Of a stretch of 64,000 nucleotides of DNA, positions 26,623 to 36,993 are shown one piece after another. The translations under genes were made by a program, and so were the position numbers. The stretch covers positions 186,001 through 250,000 of the forward strand of contig NZ_JAGTXB010000006.1 in assembly GCF_018224885.1 (NCBI RefSeq). The letters are read 5' to 3'. Each line of letters opens with the position of its first letter. Position 1 is the stretch's first letter. Source of the stretch: Chitinophaga hostae. GTDB taxonomy: Bacteria; Bacteroidota; Bacteroidia; Chitinophagales; Chitinophagaceae. Below the pieces are notes generated by a model. It ran no database searches and was not told the origin of the DNA. It worked only from the letters and a program-made list of their open reading frames with translations.

Positions 26623-27735
26623 ATGAGAGTATTATTTCAATCTCGGAAAACATTATTTGACGCTCCCGGAGGAGATACAATTCAACTGTTAAAAACTAAG
26701 AAATATTTAGAAGCATATGGTATAACTATCGACGTTTCAACTGATCTTAGTCCGGATTTATCATCATACGACCTTGTGCATGTGTTTAACCTGATGAGAG
26801 CGCAGGAGTCATTGATGCAGGTAATGAATGCAAAGAAATATGGTAAACCTGTGGCGTTGTCCACCATTTACGGTTTATATACGGATTTTGACCGCTATGG
26901 CAGGATGGGATTGGGAAGTCGCTTGTTTAGAATGTTAAATCCCTTTCAGATAGAATATGTAAAAATAGCGGCCCGCGCACTCATAGGCGGGGAGTTCCAC
27001 AAAGGAAGCATACAGTTGCTGCTGAGAGGATATTATAAAACGCTCAAAAAAATTGTAGAGAACACAGATATATTTCTGCCAAATTCACAATCAGAAATGA
27101 ATCGTGTTATTCATGATTTTAACCTGAAGCATCCGGCATATGAAGTTATTCCTAACGCAGTAGATTTATCCTTATTTGATCCTGATAAGGTGGAAATTGA
27201 AAAAGAATATCTGCCCTACAAAGATTGTATCCTCTCTGTTGCCAGGATAGAAGGACGGAAATGTCAATCGGATCTTGTAAAAGCAGTAGCAGGTACTTCC
27301 TACAAGCTGGTTATACTCGGAAAGCCCGGGAAAAACCATATTCAGTATTATGAGAACCTCAAAAAAGAGGCAGGTGATAACGTAACATTTATCAATCACC
27401 TGGAACACGAAAAGTTACCGCAATTCTACAAACTTGCAAAGGTACACGCCCTGGTAAGCTGGATGGAAACACCTGGCCTTTCCTCCCTGGAAGCCGGTGC
27501 AATGAAAACAAATATCGTAGTAACACCAAACGGAGATACAAGGGATTACTTTAAAGAAATGGCTTTTTATTGTGAGCCAGGAAATGTTGCTTCAATAAAA
27601 AATGCGATTGATGCTGCTTTTAATGCAGGTGTTCCTGAAAGCTTAAGGCAACATATAGAAGAAAACTTTACCTGGCAGAAGACCGCGGAACATACCTATG
27701 CGGCCTACAAAAGGATTTTGGAGAAACATACATAA
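26623..27735 (+). CDS. Glycosyltransferase family 4-type protein
   Basis: 370 residues. The start 'MRVLFQSRKTLFDAPGGDTIQLLKTKKYLEAYG' has the Gly-Gly-Asp acceptor-side loop, 'VIPNAVDLSLFDPD' is the linker, and 'VSWMETPGLSSLEAGAMKTNIVVTPNGDTRDYF' is the donor site with two Glu. Follows the polymerase gene by 7 bp. Sugar specificity unknown. Confidence 0.83.
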   Translation: MRVLFQSRKTLFDAPGGDTIQLLKTKKYLEAYGITIDVSTDLSPDLSSYDLVHVFNLMRAQESLMQVMNAKKYGKPVALSTIYGLYTDFDRYGRMGLGSRLFRMLNPFQIEYVKIAARALIGGEFHKGSIQLLLRGYYKTLKKIVENTDIFLPNSQSEMNRVIHDFNLKHPAYEVIPNAVDLSLFDPDKVEIEKEYLPYKDCILSVARIEGRKCQSDLVKAVAGTSYKLVILGKPGKNHIQYYENLKKEAGDNVTFINHLEHEKLPQFYKLAKVHALVSWMETPGLSSLEAGAMKTNIVVTPNGDTRDYFKEMAFYCEPGNVASIKNAIDAAFNAGVPESLRQHIEENFTWQKTAEHTYAAYKRILEKHT

Positions 27736-27761
27736 TCAGCAAAGTCGAATTGAAATCGTAA

Positions 27762-28826
27762 ATGAAAAAGGTAGCAATAATAGGCACGGTAGGAATACCC
27801 GCTGGTTATGGAGGTTTTGAAACATTAGTTCATCATCTTGTCCAGCATCTGGATAATGAATTTGATTTTACTGTTTACTGCAGCGCACCAGCCTATAAAG
27901 ATAAACCAGCTCGTTTTGGACGAACCAAGCTGGAATACATCAGGTTAAATGCAAATGGAGCGCAAAGTATTCCCTATGATATTGTTTCTATGACATCTGC
28001 CGTATTTTCAGGGCATGATATTCTGCTTGTTTTAGGCGTTTCCGGTGCTTTGTTTTTGCCCTTTATCAGGTTATTCACCAACAAAAAACTGATTGTTCAT
28101 ATAGATGGGCTCGAATGGAGACGGAATAAATGGAATACTTTTGCAAAGAAGTTTTTAAAGTTCTCTGAATATATCGGTGTAAAATTCGGGCATAAAATTA
28201 TCGCTGATAATAGTGAGATCCGTACTTACATTGAACAGGAATATCAAAAAGACAGCTGTCTCATTGAGTATGGCGCGGACCACATCATACAGAACCTGTA
28301 TCCGCAAAAAGGATCATATGCTTTTTCAGTTTGCAGAATTGAACCCGAGAATAATATTCATGTTATACTGGAAGCCTTTTCACAGAGTGGCCAGCCAATA
28401 AAGTTTGTTGGTAATTGGGAGAAGTCAGCCTATGGAAAGGCATTGCGTGAGAAATACAGCGCCTTTGATAACATTGAATTATTAGCTCCCATCTACGATC
28501 AGGAGAAACTGGATTTGCTCCGGTCGAACTGTAAGGTATATATTCACGGCCATTCGGCCGGGGGAACAAATCCTTCTCTGGTAGAAGCAATGTACCTGGG
28601 GTTGCCTATTTTTGCATTTGATGTACCTTACAACCGTGCTACTACTGAAGACAAATGTTTGTACTTTGAAGATGCAGCTGCATTGACCAAATTACTAAAG
28701 GAGAAAAGCGAAGGAGGTTCGCAGGTGCTGAATGCCATTGGATGCGATATGAAGGAGATTGCCAAAAGAAGATATGAATGGAGCATTATAAGTGAAAGTT
28801 ACAGAAGTGTGCTGGAAGCAGTATAA
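27762..28826 (+). CDS. DUF1972-type glycosyltransferase
   Basis: 354 residues. The start '[25 protein letters not shown]' is the hallmark of the DUF1972/rhamnosyltransferase-like GT4 subgroup; the C-terminal half has '[19 protein letters not shown]' and '[39 protein letters not shown]'. Related proteins add rhamnose or another deoxyhexose. With GDP-fucose genes next in line, fucose transfer is a reasonable but unproven guess. Confidence 0.82.
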   Translation: MKKVAIIGTVGIPAGYGGFETLVHHLVQHLDNEFDFTVYCSAPAYKDKPARFGRTKLEYIRLNANGAQSIPYDIVSMTSAVFSGHDILLVLGVSGALFLPFIRLFTNKKLIVHIDGLEWRRNKWNTFAKKFLKFSEYIGVKFGHKIIADNSEIRTYIEQEYQKDSCLIEYGADHIIQNLYPQKGSYAFSVCRIEPENNIHVILEAFSQSGQPIKFVGNWEKSAYGKALREKYSAFDNIELLAPIYDQEKLDLLRSNCKVYIHGHSAGGTNPSLVEAMYLGLPIFAFDVPYNRATTEDKCLYFEDAAALTKLLKEKSEGGSQVLNAIGCDMKEIAKRRYEWSIISESYRSVLEAV

Positions 28827-28864
28827 ATTGGTTACATTCTATAATACTAATATTTTTTAAGGAT

Positions 28865-29977
28865 ATGAAAAAGGCCCTTATAACAGGTATTACTGGCCAG
28901 GATGGTGCTTATCTTGCGCAGTTACTGCTCAAGAAAGGATATGAAGTGCATGGAATTAAAAGGAGAAGTTCTCTCTTTAACACAGACAGGATAGACCACT
29001 TATACCAGGATCCGCATGAAGCCGATGTCCGCTTCAAACTTCATTACGGCGATCTGACTGATAGTACTAATCTTATCCGTATTATCCAGGAAGTACAGCC
29101 TGATGAAATATATAACCTTGGCGCAATGAGCCATGTACAGGTAAGTTTTGAAGCACCAGAGTATACGGCTGATGTTGATGGTATAGGAACGCTTCGCATC
29201 CTGGAAGCCGTCCGTTTGCTTAACCTGACCAAGAAAACAAGAATATACCAGGCATCTACATCGGAATTATATGGTTTGGTACAGGAAGTACCACAGTCGG
29301 AGAAAACTCCCTTTTATCCGCGTTCGCCCTATGCGGTGGCCAAAATGTATGCTTTCTGGATTACCGTAAATTATCGCGAGGCCTATAATATGTATGCCTG
29401 CAATGGTATCCTGTTTAATCACGAGAGTCCGCTGCGTGGGGAAACCTTTGTAACAAGGAAAATTACCCGTGCAGTGGCAAAGCTATCGTTGGGTATGCAG
29501 GATAAACTTTATATGGGAAACCTGGACGCAAAACGCGATTGGGGACATGCAAAGGATTATGTGGAGGCCATGTGGCTTATTTTGCAACAGGAAACCGCCG
29601 AAGATTTTGTAATTGCTACAGGTATTACCACTACCGTACGTGATTTTATCAGGATGGCATTTGCGGAGGTGGGCGTTGAAATTGAATTCAGAGGAGAGGG
29701 ACAGCATGAAAAAGGATATGTAAAAAGTAACACTCATCCGGAAGCTCCGTTAACTGTGGGACAGGAGGTTGTTGCAGTTGATCCCAGGTACTTCAGACCA
29801 ACTGAGGTTGAACTACTCATTGGGGATCCCACAAAATCCAAAACAAAGCTGGGGTGGGTACCTAAATATGATTTGGCAGCATTGGTAAAGGAAATGGTGG
29901 CAGCTGATGTAGAACTCTTCCAACGCGAAAAGCTGCTGAAAGATGCTGGCTATAAAGTTTTAAATCAATTTGAATAA
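28865..29977 (+). CDS. gmd: GDP-mannose 4,6-dehydratase
   Basis: 370 residues, SDR fold. '[21 protein letters not shown]' binds NADP, '[14 protein letters not shown]' and '[37 protein letters not shown]' hold the catalytic Thr/Ser-Glu-Tyr-Lys set, and '[17 protein letters not shown]' is diagnostic of GMD. It makes GDP-4-keto-6-deoxymannose, used by the next gene. Its stop codon lies 1 bp before the ATG of fcl. Confidence 0.95.
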   Translation: MKKALITGITGQDGAYLAQLLLKKGYEVHGIKRRSSLFNTDRIDHLYQDPHEADVRFKLHYGDLTDSTNLIRIIQEVQPDEIYNLGAMSHVQVSFEAPEYTADVDGIGTLRILEAVRLLNLTKKTRIYQASTSELYGLVQEVPQSEKTPFYPRSPYAVAKMYAFWITVNYREAYNMYACNGILFNHESPLRGETFVTRKITRAVAKLSLGMQDKLYMGNLDAKRDWGHAKDYVEAMWLILQQETAEDFVIATGITTTVRDFIRMAFAEVGVEIEFRGEGQHEKGYVKSNTHPEAPLTVGQEVVAVDPRYFRPTEVELLIGDPTKSKTKLGWVPKYDLAALVKEMVAADVELFQREKLLKDAGYKVLNQFE

Positions 29978-29978
29978 A

Positions 29979-30908
29979 ATGAACCCCCAGGACAAAATAT
30001 ATGTAGCCGGTCACAGAGGTATGGTGGGCTCTGCAATTGTAAGGCGCTTGCAACAGGAGGGCTTTGACAACATTATTACCCGTACCTCAAAAGAATTGGA
30101 TTTAAGAGACCAGCAGGCAGTGGCGGCATTTTTCCAGGAAACAAAACCTGATTATATTTTTTTGGCAGCCGCCAAGGTTGGTGGGATAATGGCGAATAAC
30201 ACCTATCGCGGACAATTCATTTACGAAAACCTGATGATACAGAACAATGTTATTCATCATGCGCACGTTAATGACGCTAAAAAGCTCATGTTCCTCGGCT
30301 CATCCTGCATTTATCCTAAAATGGCCCCGCAACCTATGAAGGAGGAATATTTGCTGACAGGTCCGCTGGAACCGACCAATGAGCCATATGCTGTTGCAAA
30401 AATTGCCGGCATAGAAATGTGTGATGCTTATCGTGCGCAATACAACCGGAATTTCATTTCTGTAATGCCCACAAACCTATATGGCCCTAATGATAATTAT
30501 GACCTGAATAACTCACATGTATTACCCGCAATGTTGCGTAAAATGCATGAGGCAAAAGTCAATAATCAACCCGAAGTAGTTATCTGGGGAACAGGAACGC
30601 CTAAACGTGAGTTTTTGCATGCAGATGATATGGCCGATGCCTGCTTTTTCCTGATGCAGCATTATAACGAGCCAGGCCTTGTTAATATTGGAATAGGAGA
30701 GGATATTAGTATTAATGACCTTGCAATTCTTATAAAAAAGATAGTTGGATATACCGGCCAGTTAACATTTGATAAATCAAAGCCGGATGGTACACCCAGG
30801 AAGTTAATGGATGTAACAAAACTCAACAGTTACGGATGGAAAGCAGGTATATCTCTCGAAGAGGGTATACGAAAAGTATATGAGCAGGTGAAAGGGCAAT
30901 TTCAGTAG
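29979..30908 (+). CDS. fcl: GDP-L-fucose synthase
   Basis: About 309 residues, an epimerase/reductase SDR. '[19 protein letters not shown]' is the NADP site, '[41 protein letters not shown]' contains Ser, Tyr and Lys of the active site, and '[13 protein letters not shown]' is characteristic. It converts the product of gmd to GDP-L-fucose. The ATG at 29979 is chosen over an in-frame TTG at 29970. Last gene of the polysaccharide operon. Confidence 0.95.
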   Translation: MNPQDKIYVAGHRGMVGSAIVRRLQQEGFDNIITRTSKELDLRDQQAVAAFFQETKPDYIFLAAAKVGGIMANNTYRGQFIYENLMIQNNVIHHAHVNDAKKLMFLGSSCIYPKMAPQPMKEEYLLTGPLEPTNEPYAVAKIAGIEMCDAYRAQYNRNFISVMPTNLYGPNDNYDLNNSHVLPAMLRKMHEAKVNNQPEVVIWGTGTPKREFLHADDMADACFFLMQHYNEPGLVNIGIGEDISINDLAILIKKIVGYTGQLTFDKSKPDGTPRKLMDVTKLNSYGWKAGISLEEGIRKVYEQVKGQFQ

Positions 30909-30967
30909 TGTGCCCTGGTCTAATGGAAATCTAATTACTTGATAAACGTCATTGATTTGGAAACCAT

Positions 30968-30975
30968 TATCTTTG
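30968..30975 (+). promoter_or_regulatory. -7 box before the Wzi-like gene
   Basis: TATCTTTG matches TAnnTTTG perfectly and lies 24 bp before the ATG at 31000. I see no good TTG at the ideal -33 distance. Its position shows that an upstream in-frame codon at 30952 cannot be the start. Confidence 0.5.
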
Positions 30976-30999
30976 CCCCTGGCAAGCAATACATTTTAT

Positions 31000-32580
31000 A
31001 TGCATAAACAAGGCTACGTACTAGCGCTGTTAACCATCTGTTCTCTGGCTATAACCTCAAATGCAAACGCTCAAAGCGCCGGACGACAGTTTTCACTTGG
31101 CTTCTACAAGCCCGTCGGAGATACTAACTGGCGCAGTTATCACTCATCTCAGCGGGATTATTCCATACAGCCCGTCTTCGATCTTCCCCAGGAAAGAGAT
31201 ACAACGAAGAAGCGGAGCTGGTTTCACCGGAAGCTGTTTAATGAACACCTGTTGGAATATCACCAGGAAGATTATGATTTCTATGCAAGTTTCTTACCCG
31301 ATTTTATGCTGGGACATAGCTCCGATAATGGGACTACGTGGTTGAATACACGTGGAGCGATTGCCGGAGGCCGACTCGGGAAAAATTTTACCTTCCGGGC
31401 TGAATTTTATGAGAATCAGGGCAAATTCCCTCAATATATTGACAGCTACGGGCGGAGTACTAAAATAGTTCCCGGTCAGGGCGAATGGAAAGATTATAAT
31501 AAGGGTAAAGCATTTGATTTCGCATACTCCTCTGCCCTGCTTGATTATAAAGCGGGCAAATTCCTCGACTTTCAGTTGGGATATGACAAGAATTTTATCG
31601 GGGATGGATATAGGTCCATGCTGCTATCAGATAATTCTTTTAACTACCCTTTTCTGAAAGTGATAGCCAATGTAGGAAGGATCCAGTATACCACCATGTG
31701 GGCGCAGTTTATCGATATGCAATACCCCAAAGCCTCTTACGATAACGGTTATCGCAAAAAATGGGGAGTATTCAATTATCTCGATTGGAATGTGTCCAAA
31801 AAAGTATCCATAGGGTTCTTTGAAGCAGTAATATGGCAGGATTCCGACTCCTCCGGCAAGAGAGGCTTCGACATGAGTTACCTTAATCCGATTGTATTTC
31901 TCCGCCCGGTAGAGTTTTCTGTAGGGTCACCCGATAATGCATTAATGGGGCTGAACGTTAAATATGCGGCTTCTGCGAACAGTACTATTTATGGCCAGTT
32001 TGTACTCGACGAATTTAAATTTAAGGAAATAACCAGTGGAGATGGCTGGTGGGCAAATAAATTTGGCGGGCAGATAGGTTTCCGTTCCAACAACATATTC
32101 AAGGTGCCCAAACTGAATGTGCTAACGGAAGTAAATGCCGCCAGACCCTACACCTATTCTCAGCGGTCTACCCTGAATAACTACGGACACTACAATCAGC
32201 CATTAGCACACCCTATGGGCGCCAATTTCGTAGAATGGGTAAACATCGCCGACTATCAATACAGAAGATGGTTTTTTAAGGGAGAGCTGATGGTGGCGAA
32301 GTACGGTCTTGATACTGCGGGGATCAATTATGGTAAGGATATCTATAAGTCTTACTTTACCCGGCATGAGGATTTCGGCAATCGCATAGGTCAGGGACTT
32401 AAAACTAACCTGATGTATGTTCAGGGTACCGTTGCTTTCTTACTTAATCCTAAATATAATTTACGCCTGGAAATGTCAGTAACTGGTCGCAGGGAGAAAA
32501 ATGCCCTTTATGATAATAAAGAGCTGATTTTCCAGTTTGGCCTTCGCAGCAGCTTCCGGCAGCTTTATTACGACTTCTGA
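31000..32580 (+). CDS. Wzi-family capsule assembly outer membrane protein
   Basis: About 526 residues. The signal peptide is MHKQGYVLALLTICSLAITS with an Ala-Gln cleavage region, which fixes the start at 31000. The rest is rich in aromatic-ended beta strands ('FTFRAEFYENQGKF', 'FDFAYSSALLDYKAGKFLDFQLGYDKNFIGDGYRSMLLSD') and ends in 'LRSSFRQLYYDF' with a terminal Phe, so it is an outer membrane beta barrel. Wzi-family proteins tether or organise surface polysaccharide. It is adjacent to the polysaccharide operon but has its own promoter. Confidence 0.78.
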   Translation: MHKQGYVLALLTICSLAITSNANAQSAGRQFSLGFYKPVGDTNWRSYHSSQRDYSIQPVFDLPQERDTTKKRSWFHRKLFNEHLLEYHQEDYDFYASFLPDFMLGHSSDNGTTWLNTRGAIAGGRLGKNFTFRAEFYENQGKFPQYIDSYGRSTKIVPGQGEWKDYNKGKAFDFAYSSALLDYKAGKFLDFQLGYDKNFIGDGYRSMLLSDNSFNYPFLKVIANVGRIQYTTMWAQFIDMQYPKASYDNGYRKKWGVFNYLDWNVSKKVSIGFFEAVIWQDSDSSGKRGFDMSYLNPIVFLRPVEFSVGSPDNALMGLNVKYAASANSTIYGQFVLDEFKFKEITSGDGWWANKFGGQIGFRSNNIFKVPKLNVLTEVNAARPYTYSQRSTLNNYGHYNQPLAHPMGANFVEWVNIADYQYRRWFFKGELMVAKYGLDTAGINYGKDIYKSYFTRHEDFGNRIGQGLKTNLMYVQGTVAFLLNPKYNLRLEMSVTGRREKNALYDNKELIFQFGLRSSFRQLYYDF

Positions 32581-32599
32581 TAAATGTTGTAAAACACGC

Positions 32600-32635
32600 A
32601 AGCCCTTCCGCTTCCCAGCGCAAGGGCTTTTTATT
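32600..32635 (+). terminator. Terminator after the Wzi-like gene
   Basis: AAGCCCTT and AAGGGCTT form the stem around a loop of about 14 nt (partly paired, CGC/GCG), followed by TTTTTATTTT. Confidence 0.85.
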
Positions 32636-32795
32636 TTAAAAACGCAAAGAGGGGCAGGATAATAATGGACAAAGGGCCGAAATGCTGTGTTTTATTAAAA
32701 AGCTATCAGGTACAGGAAATCCCAGTTATCCTATAATGAATATACGGAAAAATTATCATAATCCCAGTGTTGCCGATAATTTATAACTTCGCATT

Positions 32796-34700
32796 ATGCA
32801 TTATGTTACAGTAGAAGGGCTTACCAAATCTTTTGGGACCAAACCATTATTCAAAGACATTTCTTTTCATATTGAAGAAGGAGATAAAATAGCGCTGGTG
32901 GCGCTCAACGGTACAGGAAAATCCACCCTGCTGCGGATTTTATGCGGAAAGGATGTGCCCGACAGCGGTAAAGTTTGGATCCATAAGGATGTAACCGTAG
33001 TCATGCTGGAACAACAATCAGCCTTTGACCTCTCTAAAACCGTGATAGAGAACATCTTCAATCACGATAATCCCGTTCTGAACGCCATTAAGGAGTATGA
33101 ACTGCTGACAGAAGAAGGGCATGAAGACCCCGACCTGGATAAGCTGACAGACGCCATCGCCAAAATGGACGAGCTTAATGCCTGGCATTTCGACTCCAAA
33201 GTAAAACAGATATTAGGTAAATTAAATATACATAACCTTGATCAGCCTGTTGGTTCTCTGTCTGGTGGCCAACAAAAAAGAGTTGCCCTGGCAAAAGTGC
33301 TGATCGAAATCGGCTTCGAGCATAAACATGTGCTACTGATCATGGATGAGCCAACCAACCATTTGGATGTATCCATGATTGAGTGGCTGGAAAATTATCT
33401 AGATCAGGAAAAAGTAACCTTGCTGCTGGTAACCCACGATCGTTATTTCCTGGACAGTGTATGTAATGAAATCATGGAACTGGACCAGGAACAGCTGTTC
33501 ATCTATAAAGGGGATTACGAAAACTACCTCGAAAAAAAGGCTGCCAGGGAAGAAATGGACAAATCCAGTGTGGATAAAGCCCGGAATCTCTATCGAAAAG
33601 AGCTGGAGTGGATGCGGAAGCAGCCCAAGGCCCGTACCACCAAGTCAAAATCCCGGCAGGATGCTTTTTACGAAGTAAAGGAGAAAGCCGCTACTAAAGT
33701 AGCTGATCAACAACTGGAACTGAATGTAAAAATGACCCGCCTGGGCGGTAAGATACTCGAACTCAAAAAAGTATATAAATCCTTCGGCGACCTCAAAATC
33801 CTGAAAGGAATGGATTATACTTTCAAAAAAGGAGAACGGGTTGGCATTGTCGGCAAAAACGGGGTAGGGAAATCCACCTTTCTGAACATGTTGCTGGGAA
33901 GCGAACAACCCGACTCTGGTAAAATCAATATCGGGGAAACCATCGTGTTTGGTAATTATTCCCAAACAGGTCTGGTAGTGAAGGAAGATATGCGGGTAAT
34001 TGAGTTTGTAAAAAATATAGCAGAAAATTTCCCGCTGGCAGATGGCACTAAAGTGAGCGCTGCCCAGTTCCTGGAACTATTCCTCTTTCCTGCCGAAAAG
34101 CAATACACTTATATTTCCAAGTTAAGTGGTGGTGAAAAGAGAAGACTGCACCTGCTGTCTATCCTCTTCCGCAACCCTAACTTCCTGGTACTGGATGAGC
34201 CTACCAATGACCTGGATTTACCTACACTCAGCATCCTGGAAAGCTTTTTACAGGATTTCCAGGGCTGCGTAATCATCGTAAGCCATGATCGCTATTTCAT
34301 GGATAAACTCGTGGAACACCTGTTTGTTTTTGAAGGAGACGCCAACATCCGGGACTACCCCGGGAACTATACCCAGTATCGCGAATGGCAGAAGGAAGAA
34401 GATAAGAAAAAGACCGCTGCGCCTAAGAAAGAGACAACCCCTGAACCGGTAGCAGTGGCCGCCCCTGCGGCCGAAAATAAAGGACGTAAGTTGTCCTTCA
34501 AGGAAAAGAGAGAACTGGAGCTGCTGGAGAAAGAAATAGAACAACTCGAAACAGAAAAGAAAACCATTGAAGCTACTTTAGCTAGTGGTGAACTGGCTTT
34601 TGATAAAATGGAACCCATGACACATCGCATCGGAGAGATCATTCAACTGCTGGATGATAAAGGAATGCGCTGGCTGGAGCTCAGCGAAATAAACGGATAA
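32796..34700 (+). CDS. ABC-F family ATPase (Uup-like)
   Basis: 634 residues with two ABC domains in one chain and no membrane segment. First half: Walker A 'ALNGTGKSTLL', signature 'LSGGQQKR', Walker B 'LLIMDEPTNHLD'. Second half: 'GKNGVGKSTFL', 'LSGGEKRR', 'FLVLDEPTNDLD'. A charged linker (about residues 240-320) and a C-terminal coiled coil ('KEKRELELLEKEIEQLETEKK') match the Uup subgroup. ABC-F proteins act on the ribosome; Uup is also linked to DNA stability. It stands alone with its own terminator. Confidence 0.92.
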   Translation: MHYVTVEGLTKSFGTKPLFKDISFHIEEGDKIALVALNGTGKSTLLRILCGKDVPDSGKVWIHKDVTVVMLEQQSAFDLSKTVIENIFNHDNPVLNAIKEYELLTEEGHEDPDLDKLTDAIAKMDELNAWHFDSKVKQILGKLNIHNLDQPVGSLSGGQQKRVALAKVLIEIGFEHKHVLLIMDEPTNHLDVSMIEWLENYLDQEKVTLLLVTHDRYFLDSVCNEIMELDQEQLFIYKGDYENYLEKKAAREEMDKSSVDKARNLYRKELEWMRKQPKARTTKSKSRQDAFYEVKEKAATKVADQQLELNVKMTRLGGKILELKKVYKSFGDLKILKGMDYTFKKGERVGIVGKNGVGKSTFLNMLLGSEQPDSGKINIGETIVFGNYSQTGLVVKEDMRVIEFVKNIAENFPLADGTKVSAAQFLELFLFPAEKQYTYISKLSGGEKRRLHLLSILFRNPNFLVLDEPTNDLDLPTLSILESFLQDFQGCVIIVSHDRYFMDKLVEHLFVFEGDANIRDYPGNYTQYREWQKEEDKKKTAAPKKETTPEPVAVAAPAAENKGRKLSFKEKRELELLEKEIEQLETEKKTIEATLASGELAFDKMEPMTHRIGEIIQLLDDKGMRWLELSEING

Positions 34701-34720
34701 TGAAAATATTGTCATCTATA

Positions 34721-34765
34721 AAACACAGCAGCCGCCTGACACACATCAGGCGGCTGCTGTGTTTT
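34721..34765 (+). terminator. Strong terminator of the ABC-F gene
   Basis: AAACACAGCAGCCGCCTGA pairs with TCAGGCGGCTGCTGTGTTT over 19 bp around a 6-nt loop, followed by T. The A-run at its left also makes it plausible in the opposite direction, but no minus-strand gene is present. Confidence 0.9.
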
Positions 34766-34875
34766 ACGCCATACGCGCCTGGAGAAAAGTCCGCTTCTTT
34801 ATCTGTTTGCATTTAACGCACCCCCTCCGCGATCTCATTATTTTATTTTATGTTTACAGCTACATTGACAAAATT

Positions 34876-35475
34876 TTGTTGGATAGTAGTGATTTGTATA
34901 ACGAGCCAAAATTATTGCTACAAATAGCAGCAGGGAAAGAAGCTTCTTTCAGTATCCTGGTAGACCGCTATTGGCCCAGGGTATATGGTCATGCGCTGGC
35001 TTATGCCAAATCTCAGCATGTAGCGGAAGAAGTAACCCAGGATGTATTTATGGACCTGTGGCATAACAGGGAAAAACTTACTGCCGTTGAGCATTTCGAT
35101 AACTATCTTTTTATTGTAGCCCGAAACCGGATATTTAAAGCGATCCGTAAGAAGCTGGAGGAAACGGAAGCCCTGGAAGACGTGCATGTGGCGGAAGATA
35201 TCTGGCTGCCGGATCAACATGCGGAGTTCCGTGAAATAAAGACGCTGTTGCTGAACGGCATCGACGAACTCCCCCCGGTTCGCCGCCAGGTGTTTACTAT
35301 GAGCCGCATAGAAGGAAAATCTTACGAAGAAATCTGCCAGGAACTTGGCATCTCCCGTAATACCGTAAAAGAACATATCGTTAAGGCACTCAACTTTCTC
35401 AGGAACTATATGGCTGTTCGAGGGCGCCCTATGTTTTCTATGGCAGTTTTTATAGCCACTACTTTGTTGCACTAA
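34876..35475 (+). CDS. ECF sigma factor of a SusCD/FecR system
   Basis: About 190-200 residues with sigma region 2 ('FSILVDRYWPRVYGHALAYAKSQHVAEEVTQDVFMDLW', 'FDNYLFIVARNRIFKAIRKK') and region 4 ('LPPVRRQVFTMSRIEGKSYEEICQELGISRNTVKEHIVKALNFLR'). The start is uncertain: the frame is open back to 34759, which lies inside a terminator, and no in-frame ATG exists near 'LLDSSDLYNEPKLLLQIA', so TTG 34876 or 34879 is likely. It precedes a FecR gene, so it should respond to the downstream STN-containing SusC-type receptor. Confidence 0.85.
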   Translation: MLDSSDLYNEPKLLLQIAAGKEASFSILVDRYWPRVYGHALAYAKSQHVAEEVTQDVFMDLWHNREKLTAVEHFDNYLFIVARNRIFKAIRKKLEETEALEDVHVAEDIWLPDQHAEFREIKTLLLNGIDELPPVRRQVFTMSRIEGKSYEEICQELGISRNTVKEHIVKALNFLRNYMAVRGRPMFSMAVFIATTLLH

Positions 35476-35536
35476 AATTTTTTTTCGTAACAACCACCCT
35501 TCTCCTGAGAAAATGGGTCTTTATAAATAAGCAGGT

Positions 35537-36733
35537 ATGATGACATCCGAAATATTACAGCAGTTATTGGACGAATATGCAATGGGTACCATTTCGCCGG
35601 AAGACAGGCAACGTTTGTTGGCTGCCTTGCGCGATCCGGTATGGGCTGGTACTGTGGGCGATTTCCTGCTGGAAGATCTTCATGCCGGCCGGTATGACGT
35701 GGTCGCGGAGGAGTTTCCTGAAGTAGGGAAGCGGCTCCAGCAGCACCTGGCAACGCAATTACACGCCGCTAAGCAGGTTCCTGTAGCCTCTCACCGTAAC
35801 ATTTTCCGGATGGGGTGGCGTAAGGTAGCTGCTGCTGTGTTGTTGATCGGTGGTGTAGCTGCTGCGGTTATTTATCTCTCAAATCCGCGGAAGGTATCAA
35901 CAAAAAATACCGCGGGAATGGCCGCGAATATAGGTCCCGGCGGGCACAAAGCTATGCTTACGCTTTCTGATGGGAGTACTATTTTGTTAGACGATGCTTC
36001 CAAAGGGGCCATTGCGCAACAGGGAAACACACAGATTCTGAAGCAGGGCAACGGGCAACTGGCTTATCAACCGCAGTCCGGGACCAATACAGCTACATTA
36101 TGGAATACGGTCAGCACCCCGCAGGGCGGCGATTACCAGGTTGCATTGCCTGATGGCACTAAAGCCTGGCTAAACGCGGCATCCGCTATTACATTTCCAG
36201 CGGCTTTTACCGGGAAGGAGCGCCAGGTAACTGTTAAGGGAGAAGTATACCTGGAAGTGGTGCAATCAGCCGCGCATCCATTTACAGTTATAGCCAACGG
36301 TGTTGCCATAAAAGTGCTGGGTACCAGCTTCAATATCAATGCTTATAACGATGAAGACTATACGAAAATTACCCTGGTAACAGGCAGTATAAAAATCAAT
36401 TCAGGTAACCGCGACTGGCTGCTGAAGCCAGGCCAGCAGGCTGCTGCCAACAACCGGGATGCTACTGTTAAGGTAAGTGCCAATGCAGATCTGGAGCAGG
36501 TATTGGCGTGGAAGAACGGATTGTTCAATTTCAATGGAGCAGATATCCGTGCGGTAATGCCGCAGCTCGAAAGATGGTATGGTATAAAGGTGGTTTATGA
36601 AGGAGCTGTACCTGATATAGTTTTTAAAGGAGAGATGTATAAAAATGTAAATCTGTCGGATGTATTGGAAATGCTTAAAGCAATGGGCGTAAAATGTCGT
36701 ATGGATGGCAAAACATTAATAGTAAGCGGCTAA
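35537..36733 (+). CDS. FecR-family anti-sigma/sigma-regulator
   Basis: 398 residues. An N-terminal cytoplasmic part (sigma contact), one membrane helix at about residues 95-113 ('VAAAVLLIGGVAAAVIYL'), then a periplasmic FecR domain ('NTVSTPQGGDYQVALPDGTKAWLNAASAITFPAAF' and 'VKGEVYLEVVQSAAHPFTVIANGVAIKVLGTSFNI') and a C-terminal DUF4974-type secretin-like module ('FNFNGADIRAVMPQLERWYGIKVVYEG'). It relays the signal from the outer membrane receptor to the sigma factor. Confidence 0.92.
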   Translation: MMTSEILQQLLDEYAMGTISPEDRQRLLAALRDPVWAGTVGDFLLEDLHAGRYDVVAEEFPEVGKRLQQHLATQLHAAKQVPVASHRNIFRMGWRKVAAAVLLIGGVAAAVIYLSNPRKVSTKNTAGMAANIGPGGHKAMLTLSDGSTILLDDASKGAIAQQGNTQILKQGNGQLAYQPQSGTNTATLWNTVSTPQGGDYQVALPDGTKAWLNAASAITFPAAFTGKERQVTVKGEVYLEVVQSAAHPFTVIANGVAIKVLGTSFNINAYNDEDYTKITLVTGSIKINSGNRDWLLKPGQQAAANNRDATVKVSANADLEQVLAWKNGLFNFNGADIRAVMPQLERWYGIKVVYEGAVPDIVFKGEMYKNVNLSDVLEMLKAMGVKCRMDGKTLIVSG

Positions 36734-36889
36734 CTAAAAGAACAATGAGTATTTAAAAATCAACCATCATTAAACAATTAATCCGGACGGCTTCAGAATA
36801 AAGACCGGCGGGGTTGCAGCAGCAGCCTGCCATAGCATTGCTATGCCTTCCACAAACACAAAGAATATCAGAAGTAGTAAAATCTTCCA

Positions 36890-36922
36890 ACAAAAAACCG
36901 GAAGCGTTAGCGCACTTCCGGT
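36890..36922 (-). terminator. Hairpin in the fecR-susC gap, terminator-like on the minus strand
   Basis: ACCGGAAG and CTTCCGGT pair around a 10-nt loop. On the plus strand no T-run follows, but on the minus strand it is followed by TTTTTTGTTGG. No gene on the minus strand is evident, so it may bound an antisense transcript or act as a leader structure of the SusC gene. Confidence 0.5.
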
Positions 36923-36993
36923 GAAGGTCTGGCTGATTGAAAATTAAGGTCACTGTAAAGACTGCTTATTTACCAACCAAACAAAACGAAATT

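Noticed and set aside
36753..36953. 66-codon minus-strand frame in the fecR-susC gap
   Set aside because: Cys-rich frame covering the minus-strand terminator, with no promoter; likely chance.
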